Source of the DNA: Mycolicibacterium duvalii
GTDB taxonomy: Bacteria; Actinomycetota; Actinomycetes; Mycobacteriales; Mycobacteriaceae
Direction: 5' to 3'
DNA: 64,000 nucleotides
NCBI RefSeq assembly: GCF_010726645.1
Contig: NZ_AP022563.1
Location: 1,364,001 to 1,428,000 of the forward strand
Numbering within the stretch: the stretch's first letter is position 1; each line of letters begins with the position of its first letter. The notes beneath the pieces were generated by a model, which saw nothing but the letters and a program-made list of their open reading frames with translations, did no database searches and was not told the DNA's origin. Shown piece by piece: positions 18,589 to 26,337 of the stretch. The translations under genes were made by a program, and so were the position numbers.

Positions 18589-19911
18589 ATGCTCGCATCG
18601 GTTCGCCCGTACGCCACCGCAGGTGTCGCACTGGTGGGGGCCAGTGTCATGGCTGTTTCACCGATCATGGTGCCGCCGGCCCAGCCCGAGGTCCGCAACA
18701 TCGAGGCCACCGTCGCCCTGACCGCCACCACGTCGCTGGCCTACGTGCCGATCAACATGATTCATGCGCTGATCAATGCGCCGGGCAACTTCATCTTCGG
18801 CGTCGAGCAGTTTGCGGCAGCGATGGCCGCCAGCGGTGACTGGAACGCGTCGCACCCGATGAACGTGTGGGGCTGGGACGACGCGAACCCCGCGCACGCG
18901 TGGAGCATGATGAACATGTTCGTGCCCTTCCCGGCGCTGTCCCGTCCGCTCGGGAAACACCTGAACTGGTATCTGGCCGCGAACCTGCCCATGCACGAGG
19001 GCTGCGCCTTCGAATGCCCCGACCTGGGCGGGATGCTGGGCAAGATGTTCAAGGTCCCGATGTCGGAGTTCTACAAGCCCGGCGGGTACACCTTCCCGGA
19101 AGTCGTCAACCCGGTCGGTGAATGGGAGACGGACTGGTCCGAGAAGAACGTCGAACTCGACCCGCTCGAGCCGGTCAAGTCGGTGTGGAACTACCTGGTC
19201 TCCAAGCCGGAGGCAATTCACATCCCGAGCGCCTACGAGGTCATCACCGCGTTCGCGAATCTCGCTCGGGCGCTTCAGATCACCGGACACGTGCCGGACT
19301 TCTTCGCGGTCGATGAGATCGAGACGTTCTTCAAGTTGTTCGTGCGCAAGCCGAAGGAGATCGCCGAGATCCCGCCAGTCAACCCCGACGATCCGGCGTA
19401 CACCGACCCCGACACCGAGACCGACGAGACGCCGGAACCGCCTGCCGAGGGGTTGATGCGGGTCGCCGACACCAAGACGCTCGCCGACGGGGCCACTGAC
19501 GCGGCCCAGACCTTCACCCTGACGGTCGACACGGCCGCCGAGGCCCCGGATACCGAGGAGGCGGAGGCCGTCGAGGAGACGGAGATCGTCGCCGCGGAGA
19601 CCGTCGAGACGGAGACGGTGCAGGCGCCCGCCGAATCCGAGGAGACCCAAGAGGCCGACGAGGTCGCCGAGGTGGTGACGCCCGAGCCCGAGGAGAAGGC
19701 CGAGGAGTCCAAGCCGAAACAGCAGACCGGCGGCCGGCACCGCCGGAACGACGACAGCGACCGGAGCTGGAGCCGCTCAGCCGAGCGGGTCGGATCGAGC
19801 CTGTCGAAGGTGGCCGATGCGTTCAAACGGTCCACCGGTTCCGGCTCGGACAGCGACAGTTCCTCCGAGAGCAGGTCGAGCAGCAGGGCCGGCTCGGAGG
19901 CCGCGGCCTGA
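18589..19911 (+). CDS. Secreted protein of unknown function, paralogue of 14232-15977
   Basis: A 440-residue exported protein whose N-terminus (RPYATAGVALVGASVMAVSP) and body blocks (HPMNVWGWDDANPAHAW, ANLPMHEGCAFECPD) match the protein at 14232-15977. They are two members of one uncharacterised mycobacterial secreted family. Two cysteines in CAFEC may form a disulfide or bind a ligand. The region from about residue 290 is an acidic Glu/Thr/Val-rich tail followed by a basic, Ser/Arg-rich end. The start was set at 18589 because of AAAGGGGGG 6 bp upstream. A strong hairpin terminator follows 14 bp after the stop codon. Confidence 0.77.
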   Translation: MLASVRPYATAGVALVGASVMAVSPIMVPPAQPEVRNIEATVALTATTSLAYVPINMIHALINAPGNFIFGVEQFAAAMAASGDWNASHPMNVWGWDDANPAHAWSMMNMFVPFPALSRPLGKHLNWYLAANLPMHEGCAFECPDLGGMLGKMFKVPMSEFYKPGGYTFPEVVNPVGEWETDWSEKNVELDPLEPVKSVWNYLVSKPEAIHIPSAYEVITAFANLARALQITGHVPDFFAVDEIETFFKLFVRKPKEIAEIPPVNPDDPAYTDPDTETDETPEPPAEGLMRVADTKTLADGATDAAQTFTLTVDTAAEAPDTEEAEAVEETEIVAAETVETETVQAPAESEETQEADEVAEVVTPEPEEKAEESKPKQQTGGRHRRNDDSDRSWSRSAERVGSSLSKVADAFKRSTGSGSDSDSSSESRSSSRAGSEAAA

Positions 19912-19925
19912 CGGGAAGCCCCGCG

Positions 19926-19966
19926 AAAAGGGGCCACGCGGACGCTGTCCGCGTGGCCCCTTTTTT
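19926..19966. terminator. Strong bidirectional intrinsic terminator
   Basis: An 18-bp perfect stem (19926-19943 with 19947-19964) around a 3-base loop is flanked by AAAA on the left and a T6 run (19961-19966) on the right. It therefore works as a hairpin-plus-U-tract in both directions. It lies between the convergent secreted-protein gene (ends 19911) and methyltransferase gene (ends 19984). Confidence 0.93.
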
Positions 19967-19983
19967 GGGCTTTCAGGTCCGGG

Positions 19984-20805
19984 TCAGACCTTCTCGAGGC
20001 AGTACGACCGGTATTCGACCGCGTGGCTCTGGGCGTCGCGGTACAGCCGTGACCCCGGAACGCCGGTGAAGTTGCGTCCGAAGCCGTGCAGGAATCCCGG
20101 CAGGTAACGCTTGATGAGTTCGTCGGACAGGTGGGCGGTGAGGTCCAGACCGCGCAACACCTCGTCGTTGATGACGCGCTCGTTGATCATCTTCATTCCG
20201 GAGTTCTTCAAGGCGCTCTCCCAGTGGTCGAACTCCTGGCGCCCGTACACGTCCGACTGCAGGAAACGTCCACCCGGCCGCAGCACCCGGCGAACCTCGG
20301 AGAGGAACTTCTCCAGCGAGGGGTAGGCGTGCGAGGCCTCGATGTTGATCACCGCGTCGAAGGAGTTGTCCGGGAAGGGCAGATCCTCGGCGTTCCCGTG
20401 CACGAACTGCAGGTTCGGCATCTGATGCCGCTTCGAGCAGAACTTGATGGCGTCGGGGTTGAAGTCCAGCCCGGTGTAGCTGGCGGGCTTCAAATACCGG
20501 GTGATGTAGGAGGCGCCGCCGCCGTGACCACTGCTGCACTCCAGGACCTGCTTGCCCGCGAGGTCGGTGCCCGCCTGGGTCGCCGTGCTGTGGTAGAGCT
20601 GGATGTAGTAGCGGTTACGCTCGTCCGCTTCGTCCAACTGCAGTCCCATCGGCGGGTCCTCTTCGAACCCCCAGTTCAGGAACTGGACGTCGTCGTCGGC
20701 GTGGAGCCGCCGCGTCCACATCGGATACCAGTACTTCGCCACAATCTTCTTGAAGAGCGTGGTGCTTCCGAGGCGGTCAATTCGGTCTCTTTGACTTGTG
20801 GCCAT
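19984..20805 (-). CDS. SAM-dependent O-methyltransferase, Rv2952-like, copy 1
   Basis: A 273-residue class I methyltransferase resembling M. tuberculosis Rv2952, which O-methylates phthiotriol/phenolphthiotriol dimycocerosates, and related glycopeptidolipid fatty-acyl methyltransferases. Landmarks are NWGFEEDPPMGL (44-55), SAM motif [14 protein letters not shown] (87-100), [14 protein letters not shown] and [11 protein letters not shown]. The open frame extends far upstream into the P450 gene, but family N-termini and a -10-like CATACT 8 bp upstream support the ATG at 20805. It is the last gene of a methyltransferase-P450-methyltransferase set on one strand. Substrate assignment to a phthiocerol-like lipid is inference. 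Confidence 0.85.
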   Translation of the reverse strand: MATSQRDRIDRLGSTTLFKKIVAKYWYPMWTRRLHADDDVQFLNWGFEEDPPMGLQLDEADERNRYYIQLYHSTATQAGTDLAGKQVLECSSGHGGGASYITRYLKPASYTGLDFNPDAIKFCSKRHQMPNLQFVHGNAEDLPFPDNSFDAVINIEASHAYPSLEKFLSEVRRVLRPGGRFLQSDVYGRQEFDHWESALKNSGMKMINERVINDEVLRGLDLTAHLSDELIKRYLPGFLHGFGRNFTGVPGSRLYRDAQSHAVEYRSYCLEKV

Positions 20806-20813
20806 GTCCGGGG

Positions 20814-20819
20814 AGTATG
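20814..20819 (-). promoter_or_regulatory. Candidate -10 element shared by both Rv2952-like genes
   Basis: CTGGCATACTCC precedes this methyltransferase, with CATACT 8 bp from the ATG. The identical 12 bases precede the second methyltransferase (23211-23216). No ribosome binding site is seen, which fits leaderless transcription. Confidence 0.4.
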
Positions 20820-20878
20820 CCAGGCAGGTCCCGTGAAAGCGACATCGGGGCAAACTCTCGCCGGGTCCGGAACGCGCG

Positions 20879-22246
20879 TCAGTGCCGGTCTCCGAGAGTG
20901 GAGACGCTGCGCGTTCGCGCGTCGCCCAGCGAAGTGCCTGAGCGGCGATAGACGACGGCCCGGCCGCCCTTCTCCGGCGCCATGTTGGTGCCCCGGCTGT
21001 GGCGACGCTCAGCCGGTGCCGTGGTGGGTTCGAATCGCAGCTCGCGCAGCATGGTGCGCAGCGCCACGTCCATCTCCATCGTGGCGAACGCCGACCCGAT
21101 ACACCGATAGATACCGCCACCGAAAGCCACCCACGCCGGCGGCAGCTTGCCGATCTCGGCATAGCGATCCGGGTTGAACGCCTCGGGATCGGTGAACTGG
21201 TCAGGCGCGTGCTGAGCCAGTTCGATGCTGATCAACAGGGTGCTGCCTTCTGGAATCACCCAGTCGCCCAGGCGAATCCGCTGCAGAGTCCGCCGCATGG
21301 TGGCGTTCACGACGGGCCGGGTGCGCTGCACCTCCCAGATCGTTGCCTGGCGCAGTTCCGATCCTCCGGCGTCGACTTCGGCGACCAACCTCTCCAGCAG
21401 GTTGGGGTGGCGACGCAGTCGCTCCACGGCCCACGCCAGGGACAGCGATGTCGTCTCGTGGCCCGCGGCCATCAGGGTGACCAGCTCGTCGGTGATGTGG
21501 CTGTCGGAGATCGGCTGCCCGTCCTCGTACCGGGCGGCCAGGAGCAAAGTCAGGATGTCGGACCGTTCGTCGAACGCCGGGTCGGAGCGGGCATCGGCCA
21601 TCAGTTTCTGCGTCACCGCGTCGATACGTCGGCGGTACCGCAGTATCCGGCCGCCCGGACTCCACGCGCCCAGGTCGCGCAGGACCACATCGGGCAACAT
21701 GGCCAGCCGGGAGCCGAGTTCGACGGATGAAGGCATCACCTCGCGGAGTTCGTCGAGCTCTGAGCCCTGCGCTCCGAACACCGTGCGCAGGATGACGTTG
21801 AGGGTGATGCGCATCATCGAGTTCAGCGTCTCGAATTCCTGGCCCTCCGGCCAGGTGGCGATCTCGCGCATCACCTCCTCCTCGACGATGCGCTCGTACT
21901 CGCTGACCCGCTTGCCGTGGAACGGTGGCACCAACAGCTTGCGTCGTTCGATCAGCGCCTTGCCGTTCAGGCTCCACATCGACCCCGGGCCGACGACCCG
22001 GCCCAGGTTCGTGGGCCGCTCGATCAGGTCGTTGCCGGTGCTGAACAGGTCTTTGACCAGGGCCGGATCCGTGACGACGACGGTCTGGCCGAAGACGGGC
22101 ATCCGCATGCTGACGGCACCGCCGTAACGGCGTGCCAGCATCGCGGGCAGCGTGTAGGGAGCCGTCAGGAAGGCCGCTCCCTGCAGGAGTTTAGGCAGCC
22201 GCGGCCCGGGCGGCAGTTTGACGGGATCGGTCGTTGCTTTCGCCAT
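20879..22246 (-). CDS. Cytochrome P450 (CYP138-like), copy 3
   Basis: The third P450 of the same family in the window, 455 residues from the ATG at 22246. This ATG is preceded by an AGGAGGG site at 5 bp; a GTG two codons earlier is less likely. It has LPPGPR near the N-terminus, I-helix AGHETT, ExxR (EVQR), and haem loop FGGGIYRCIGSAF with the cysteine ligand. Tyr replaces Asn before Arg in this loop compared with copies 1 and 2. Unlike those, it has no BVMO partner and instead sits between two Rv2952-like methyltransferases. Hydroxylation followed by O-methylation of a lipid is a reasonable reading. Confidence 0.92.
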   Translation of the reverse strand: MAKATTDPVKLPPGPRLPKLLQGAAFLTAPYTLPAMLARRYGGAVSMRMPVFGQTVVVTDPALVKDLFSTGNDLIERPTNLGRVVGPGSMWSLNGKALIERRKLLVPPFHGKRVSEYERIVEEEVMREIATWPEGQEFETLNSMMRITLNVILRTVFGAQGSELDELREVMPSSVELGSRLAMLPDVVLRDLGAWSPGGRILRYRRRIDAVTQKLMADARSDPAFDERSDILTLLLAARYEDGQPISDSHITDELVTLMAAGHETTSLSLAWAVERLRRHPNLLERLVAEVDAGGSELRQATIWEVQRTRPVVNATMRRTLQRIRLGDWVIPEGSTLLISIELAQHAPDQFTDPEAFNPDRYAEIGKLPPAWVAFGGGIYRCIGSAFATMEMDVALRTMLRELRFEPTTAPAERRHSRGTNMAPEKGGRAVVYRRSGTSLGDARTRSVSTLGDRH

Positions 22247-22330
22247 CGTCACCCTCCTACGCGCCCGGCCGGCGGGAGCGCGGTTTCCGGCTCGAGCTCC
22301 CCGCCTCAGGTCCGCGAGCGGGAAGTGTTG

Positions 22331-23203
22331 TCAGTCCTTGCTGAAGCAGTACAAACGGTACGAGATGTCGCCGTCGGCCAGTTGGCGGTACAGGCGAGAC
22401 CCGGGTGACACCACGATCTGACGGCCGATCGGCCGCAGCAGTGCCGGCAGCGCATTGGTCACGGTCTCCAGGTTGACGTCCGCCGTCAGGTCCAGCCCGC
22501 GCAGCACCTCCGCGTCGATGACCCGCTGGTCGATCACCCGCAGCTTCGCGTCGGCGATGCCCTGCTCCCACTCGGCGATCTGGTCGCGGCTCCGCATGTC
22601 GGTGTAGAGCATCCGTCCACCGGGCCGCAGAACCCGGTAGACCTCGTCCATGAACCGGGAGAAGTCCAGGTACACGTGCGACGCCTCGACGTTGACGACC
22701 GCGTCGAACGATGCATCGGCAAAGGGCAGGTTCTCTGCGTCACCGTGCACGAAATCCAGTCCCGGCAACACGTGGCGCTTCTTGCAGTAGGCGATGCCGT
22801 CGGGATTGAAGTCCAGGCCGGTGTACGACGCGGGCTTGAAGGTCCGTGTCAGGTACGACGCACCTCCGCCGTGGCCGCAGCTGATCTCCAGCACATCCTT
22901 ACCTGCGAGGTCGGTGCCGGCCTGGGTGGCGGTGCGGTGATAGAGGTTGATGTGATACCGGTTCGGCTCGTCGGCCTTCGACAGGGACAGACCCACCGGG
23001 GGGTCTTCCTCATATCCCCAGTTGAGGAACGTGACGTCGTCGGCCTCGAGGCGGCGGCTGATGAACGGATAGAAGTACTTCCGGCTGAGTTTGCGGACGA
23101 AAGGCACGTTGAGTCCGCGGGAGCCGACCACACGCTGTCCGACGGGGTTGTGCTTGAGGGCGTCCCGAGCAGCGTCGGCAAGGTTCGAATTGGGGTCGGC
23201 CAT
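22331..23203 (-). CDS. SAM-dependent O-methyltransferase, Rv2952-like, copy 2
   Basis: A 290-residue paralogue of the methyltransferase at 19984-20805. It resembles Rv2952 more than the other copy does in places: [38 protein letters not shown] (104-121), [15 protein letters not shown], and the C-terminal [11 protein letters not shown]. It is the first gene of the set, 84 bp upstream of P450 copy 3. The ATG at 23203 was chosen over the longer frame because the family starts here and CATACT lies 7 bp upstream. It probably methylates a lipid hydroxyl. Confidence 0.87.
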   Translation of the reverse strand: MADPNSNLADAARDALKHNPVGQRVVGSRGLNVPFVRKLSRKYFYPFISRRLEADDVTFLNWGYEEDPPVGLSLSKADEPNRYHINLYHRTATQAGTDLAGKDVLEISCGHGGGASYLTRTFKPASYTGLDFNPDGIAYCKKRHVLPGLDFVHGDAENLPFADASFDAVVNVEASHVYLDFSRFMDEVYRVLRPGGRMLYTDMRSRDQIAEWEQGIADAKLRVIDQRVIDAEVLRGLDLTADVNLETVTNALPALLRPIGRQIVVSPGSRLYRQLADGDISYRLYCFSKD

Positions 23204-23210
23204 GGCACGG

Positions 23211-23216
23211 AGTATG
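23211..23216 (-). promoter_or_regulatory. Candidate -10 element of the methyltransferase-P450 operon
   Basis: CATACT lies 7 bp before the ATG at 23203, with TTGCCG 18 bp further upstream as a possible -35. The flanking 12-base block is identical to that before the other Rv2952-like gene. Confidence 0.45.
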
Positions 23217-23470
23217 CCAGCATGCTCGAGACAACGGCAATCTGCGACAGAGGCCGCCCGTGCGGTGCCGATTGTCCTAGTATGCACAGGAATACGCACC
23301 GACTATCGATCAATGCCGCTCGATGGCCCGGTGCCTGTGGTCCCGGTGGTGGGGTCCCGTCGGATCGGGCTCGATTCCGGGGTCTTCAGCAAACATCACG
23401 ATTATGTTGCTAGATTCTGTTCAGCAACCTAGATTCATTGTCGTCTTGTCTCGTCAATTGGAGGATTCCC

Positions 23471-24817
23471 ATGCGCGTCGGTCGTCGATCGGCAGTAGCC
23501 GGCATCGTGTCCCCCCTCGCCGCTGCGGCGATTGCCCTGGGGACGGCGACGCCCGCCGCCGCAGTGGTGGTGCCGCAACCCGTTCCCGAATGCACCGCGG
23601 ACGCCAAGTGCTCCGCGCTGCTGCTGGGCGGCACCGGTAGCGGTCGGCTGACCGAACAGCAAATGGAGGAAGCGCTCGGCGGGTACTTCGCCGACGACAC
23701 CCGCTTCACCCGCCAGAACGTCCGCTACCCCGGTACCTGGGACTTCCTGCCGTCCATCGGCATCGGCACGCTGATCCTCGGCGGCGAGGTCAACAGGGTG
23801 CTCGCCGAGGATCCCGAAGCGAACCTGGTCATCGGCGGTTTCTCGCAGGGCGCGGCCGTGGCCAGCCAGCTGCTCTACCGGCTCGAGCTGATGGGCGACG
23901 AAGCCCCGGACAAGGATCAGCTGCGGTTCGTGCTGGTCGCCGACCCGTATCGGGGCCCGAACACCAACGTCACCAACTGGCTCGCTCCCCCGACCAAGTA
24001 CGACATCATCCTCGTGGCCACGGAGTACGACGGCATCGCCGACGCCCCCGACCGCTGGTGGAACGTACTGGCCAACTGGAACGCATCCCTGGGTGCCCTG
24101 TATCTGCATGTGCAGACCACCGAAGCCGACCTCGACGACGTCCCGGAAGAGAACATCACCGTCTACGCTCCGAATGCCAAGGGCGGCGTGATCACGAAGT
24201 ACCTGATCCCGACCGAGACGCTGCCGCTGGTGAAGTTCATGCCGTGGCTCAAGCCCTATGAGGAGACCCTGAAGCGGATCGTCGACGCCGGCTACAGCCG
24301 CAACGACGACAAGGACGAGCCGGCCGAGCCGGAGACCACCGCACGGGCGGCCGCCCGCCAGACCGCCGACGTGACCGAGGTCGTCGCCGACGAGACGCCG
24401 CAGCAGGAAACGGAGAACGCGGCCCCGGAGAAGGAAACCGCCCTCGAGCAGGAGCCGGCCGCGGAGCCCGTCGTCCCGGCCGAGCAGGCGGCTGAGGAAC
24501 CTGCCGACGACGAGGTGACCGAAGACGCCGAGACGGCGACCGAGGAGACGGCCGGCGAGTCGACCACCTCGTCGACGGGTACGCAGCGGACCAAGCGCGG
24601 CAGCGAGAACACCGAGAAGATCACGGTCGCCGAGATCAAGAACCGACTGGCCGAGGAAGCCGAGGCTGACGCCGAGAGCACCACCGAGGCCGAGGCCGCC
24701 GACGAAAGCGGCACGGAATCCGGCGAGGCGCGCACCACGCAGGCTGCCGAGTCGGGCTCGTCGGGTTCGAGCGAATCCAGCAGCAGCGCACGGGGAGCCG
24801 ACCGCGACGCCGCGTGA
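23471..24817 (+). CDS. Secreted PE-PPE-domain serine hydrolase/acyltransferase-like protein
   Basis: A 448-residue exported protein. Signal peptide 1-31 (cleavage near PAAA), PE-PPE-type alpha/beta-hydrolase domain to about 280 with nucleophile GGFSQG (S125), FVLVADPYRGPNTNV, DIILVATEYDGIADAPDRWWN and the closing TKYLIPTETLPLVKFMPWL. It resembles the protein at 7592 in domain and layout. An acidic Glu/Ala/Thr tail and a Ser-rich end follow. GGAGG 6 bp before the ATG supports the start over an upstream ATG in the same frame. It is divergent from the methyltransferase operon. Envelope lipid (trans)esterification is the likely activity, by family. Confidence 0.83.
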   Translation: MRVGRRSAVAGIVSPLAAAAIALGTATPAAAVVVPQPVPECTADAKCSALLLGGTGSGRLTEQQMEEALGGYFADDTRFTRQNVRYPGTWDFLPSIGIGTLILGGEVNRVLAEDPEANLVIGGFSQGAAVASQLLYRLELMGDEAPDKDQLRFVLVADPYRGPNTNVTNWLAPPTKYDIILVATEYDGIADAPDRWWNVLANWNASLGALYLHVQTTEADLDDVPEENITVYAPNAKGGVITKYLIPTETLPLVKFMPWLKPYEETLKRIVDAGYSRNDDKDEPAEPETTARAAARQTADVTEVVADETPQQETENAAPEKETALEQEPAAEPVVPAEQAAEEPADDEVTEDAETATEETAGESTTSSTGTQRTKRGSENTEKITVAEIKNRLAEEAEADAESTTEAEAADESGTESGEARTTQAAESGSSGSSESSSSARGADRDAA

Positions 24818-24833
24818 ACCGTCTGAAACGTTT

Positions 24834-24860
24834 CCTTAGGTATCCTCGATACCACTAAGG
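24834..24860. promoter_or_regulatory. Interrupted 11-bp inverted repeat
   Basis: CCTTAG-GTATC (24834-24844) is the reverse complement of GATAC-CTAAGG, with a CTC centre and a 2-base CA insertion in the right arm (right arm ends 24860). It lies between the PE-PPE-domain gene and the cutinase gene, 68 bp before the cutinase start. There is no T-run, so an operator is more likely than a terminator. The regulator is unknown. Confidence 0.4.
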
Positions 24861-24928
24861 AGATGACGCGCCCGCAGCGCTGAGCGAAGGGCCGCCGTCG
24901 AACAGTTCTCGCCGGTTGGGTGGTCAGC

Positions 24929-25600
24929 ATGTCGCGGTCCGGACACAGTTCTCGATGGAAGGCAGTCGCTGTCGGGCTGCTCGGTGTCGCAGCGGTGGCA
25001 CCGGCGATCACCGCGTCCCCCGCCGTCGCCCAGCCGTGCTCGGACATCACCATCGTGTTCGCGCGCGGTACCGGCGGGTCGGGCGGCGTCGGCGCCGTCG
25101 GCGAGAACTTCATCGACAAGCTGCGTCCGCGCGTTAATGGCCAGTCGATCGACGTGCGGCCGGTGAACTACCCGGCCAACTGGGACTTCCGGCCGTCGGC
25201 CTCGGCGGGTGCCGCCGACGCGCGCGCCCAGGTGGAATCGATCGCCGCGGCGTGCCCCGACACGAAGATCGTGCTCGGCGGAACGTCGCAGGGTGCGGGC
25301 GTGATCACGCTGATCACCGCGGTCGACGAACCGGTCCGCGGGTTCACGCCGGCGCCCTTGCCTCCGCAACTGGCGGATCGCGTTGCCGCGGTGGTGGTTT
25401 TCGGCAACCCGGTGCGCAAGATGACCGGCGGCGGGCCGCTCAACGTGATCAGTCCGCTGTTCGGCGCCAAGACCATCGACCTGTGCGCGGGCGGTGACCC
25501 GTTCTGCTCCAACGGGCGGGACTTCCTGGCCCACGGCGCGTACCCGCGCAACGGGATGACCGATCAGGCCGCCGACTTCGTCGCAAGCCGGGTCGGCTAG
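24929..25600 (+). CDS. Secreted cutinase family esterase (CULP-like)
   Basis: A 223-residue exported serine esterase of the cutinase family. Signal peptide about 1-34 (cleavage near AVAQP), then PCSDITIVFARGT, the N-terminal signature. The catalytic triad is complete: S120 in GGTSQGA, D190 in CAGGDPFC and H202 in LAHGAY, with the cysteines expected for two disulfides. VFGNPVRKM is the usual loop after the nucleophile domain. Mycobacterial members hydrolyse fatty acid esters or phospholipids. A GTG three codons upstream is an alternative start. The gene ends 2 bp from the convergent nitroreductase gene. Confidence 0.9.
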   Translation: MSRSGHSSRWKAVAVGLLGVAAVAPAITASPAVAQPCSDITIVFARGTGGSGGVGAVGENFIDKLRPRVNGQSIDVRPVNYPANWDFRPSASAGAADARAQVESIAAACPDTKIVLGGTSQGAGVITLITAVDEPVRGFTPAPLPPQLADRVAAVVVFGNPVRKMTGGGPLNVISPLFGAKTIDLCAGGDPFCSNGRDFLAHGAYPRNGMTDQAADFVASRVG

Positions 25601-25602
25601 CG

Positions 25603-26337
25603 TCAGAGATCGGCGGGACCGAACCAGGCCCGGTTGCCGTAGGTGTCGAGGTGGACCACCTCGTCGACCGGTCGGCGGGTGGTGGGACCGTAGCGGCCCT
25701 TCGGCCAGCCCAGCGGGACCACACAGCACGGGGTCACCGAGATCGGCAGCTTCAGGATGCGCCGTGCCGACGTCAGGTTCCACAGCGGCAGCGTGATCAG
25801 TGAGGCGCCGAGCCCCATGGCCCGTGCGGCCAGCAGCAGATTCTGCACGCTCGGATAGATCGAGCCGTAGAACCCGGACTCCGCAGCCGGCGGTTTCGGA
25901 GTGAACGGGACCCGGCCGTCGTGTGCGCCCAGCTTCAGGCACGCGATGACCAGCACCGGGATCTCGGTGAAGTGGTCGAGCTGCCACTGGATGGCTTTGA
26001 CGGTCTTGGCCATCTCCGGGTCGTAGCCGGCCACGTCGCGAATCTTGCTGTGGTAGAACGCCCACCACGCGATGCGGTAGCGGCGCGCGAGCTTGGCCTT
26101 GATCCGCTCGTCCTTGACGACGATGAACTCCCAGTTCTGACCGTTGGAACCGTTCGGGGCCCGCAAGGCGAGTTCGATGCATTTGAGCACCACCGCGTCG
26201 TCGACCGGATCCGGACGGACCCGGCGGATGGCCCGTTGGGTCATCATCGCCTCGACCAGCGGCATGTTCAGCCGGGCCAGCGCCTCCTCGGTCGTCGGGA
26301 CGGGCTGTGGCGGGCGGGACGGCTCGCGCTCAGCCAT
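25603..26337 (-). CDS. Nitroreductase family protein
   Basis: A 244-residue FMN-dependent nitroreductase-like oxidoreductase. Signs are the N-terminal MTQRAIRRVRPDPVDD, RAPNGSNGQNWEFIVV, the long insertion around the QLDHFTEIPVLVIACL strand, SVQNLLLAARAMGLG, and the C-terminal PLGWPKGRYGPTTRRPVDEVV. It starts at the ATG that overlaps the stop of the DUF2505 gene by 8 bp; the 28 codons further upstream lie in that gene. It is the last of a three-gene operon with a flavodoxin-like protein. The natural substrate is not known. Confidence 0.87.
   Translation of the reverse strand: MAEREPSRPPQPVPTTEEALARLNMPLVEAMMTQRAIRRVRPDPVDDAVVLKCIELALRAPNGSNGQNWEFIVVKDERIKAKLARRYRIAWWAFYHSKIRDVAGYDPEMAKTVKAIQWQLDHFTEIPVLVIACLKLGAHDGRVPFTPKPPAAESGFYGSIYPSVQNLLLAARAMGLGASLITLPLWNLTSARRILKLPISVTPCCVVPLGWPKGRYGPTTRRPVDEVVHLDTYGNRAWFGPADL

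Noticed and set aside
20806..21162. Longer start for the Rv2952-like methyltransferase
   Set aside because: The extra 119 residues are Arg/Ser-rich, overlap the P450 gene and do not match the family N-terminus.
23471..24817. True PE or PPE family membership of the secreted hydrolases
   Set aside because: They carry the PE-PPE C-terminal hydrolase domain but start with signal peptides and have no PE or PPE helical head.
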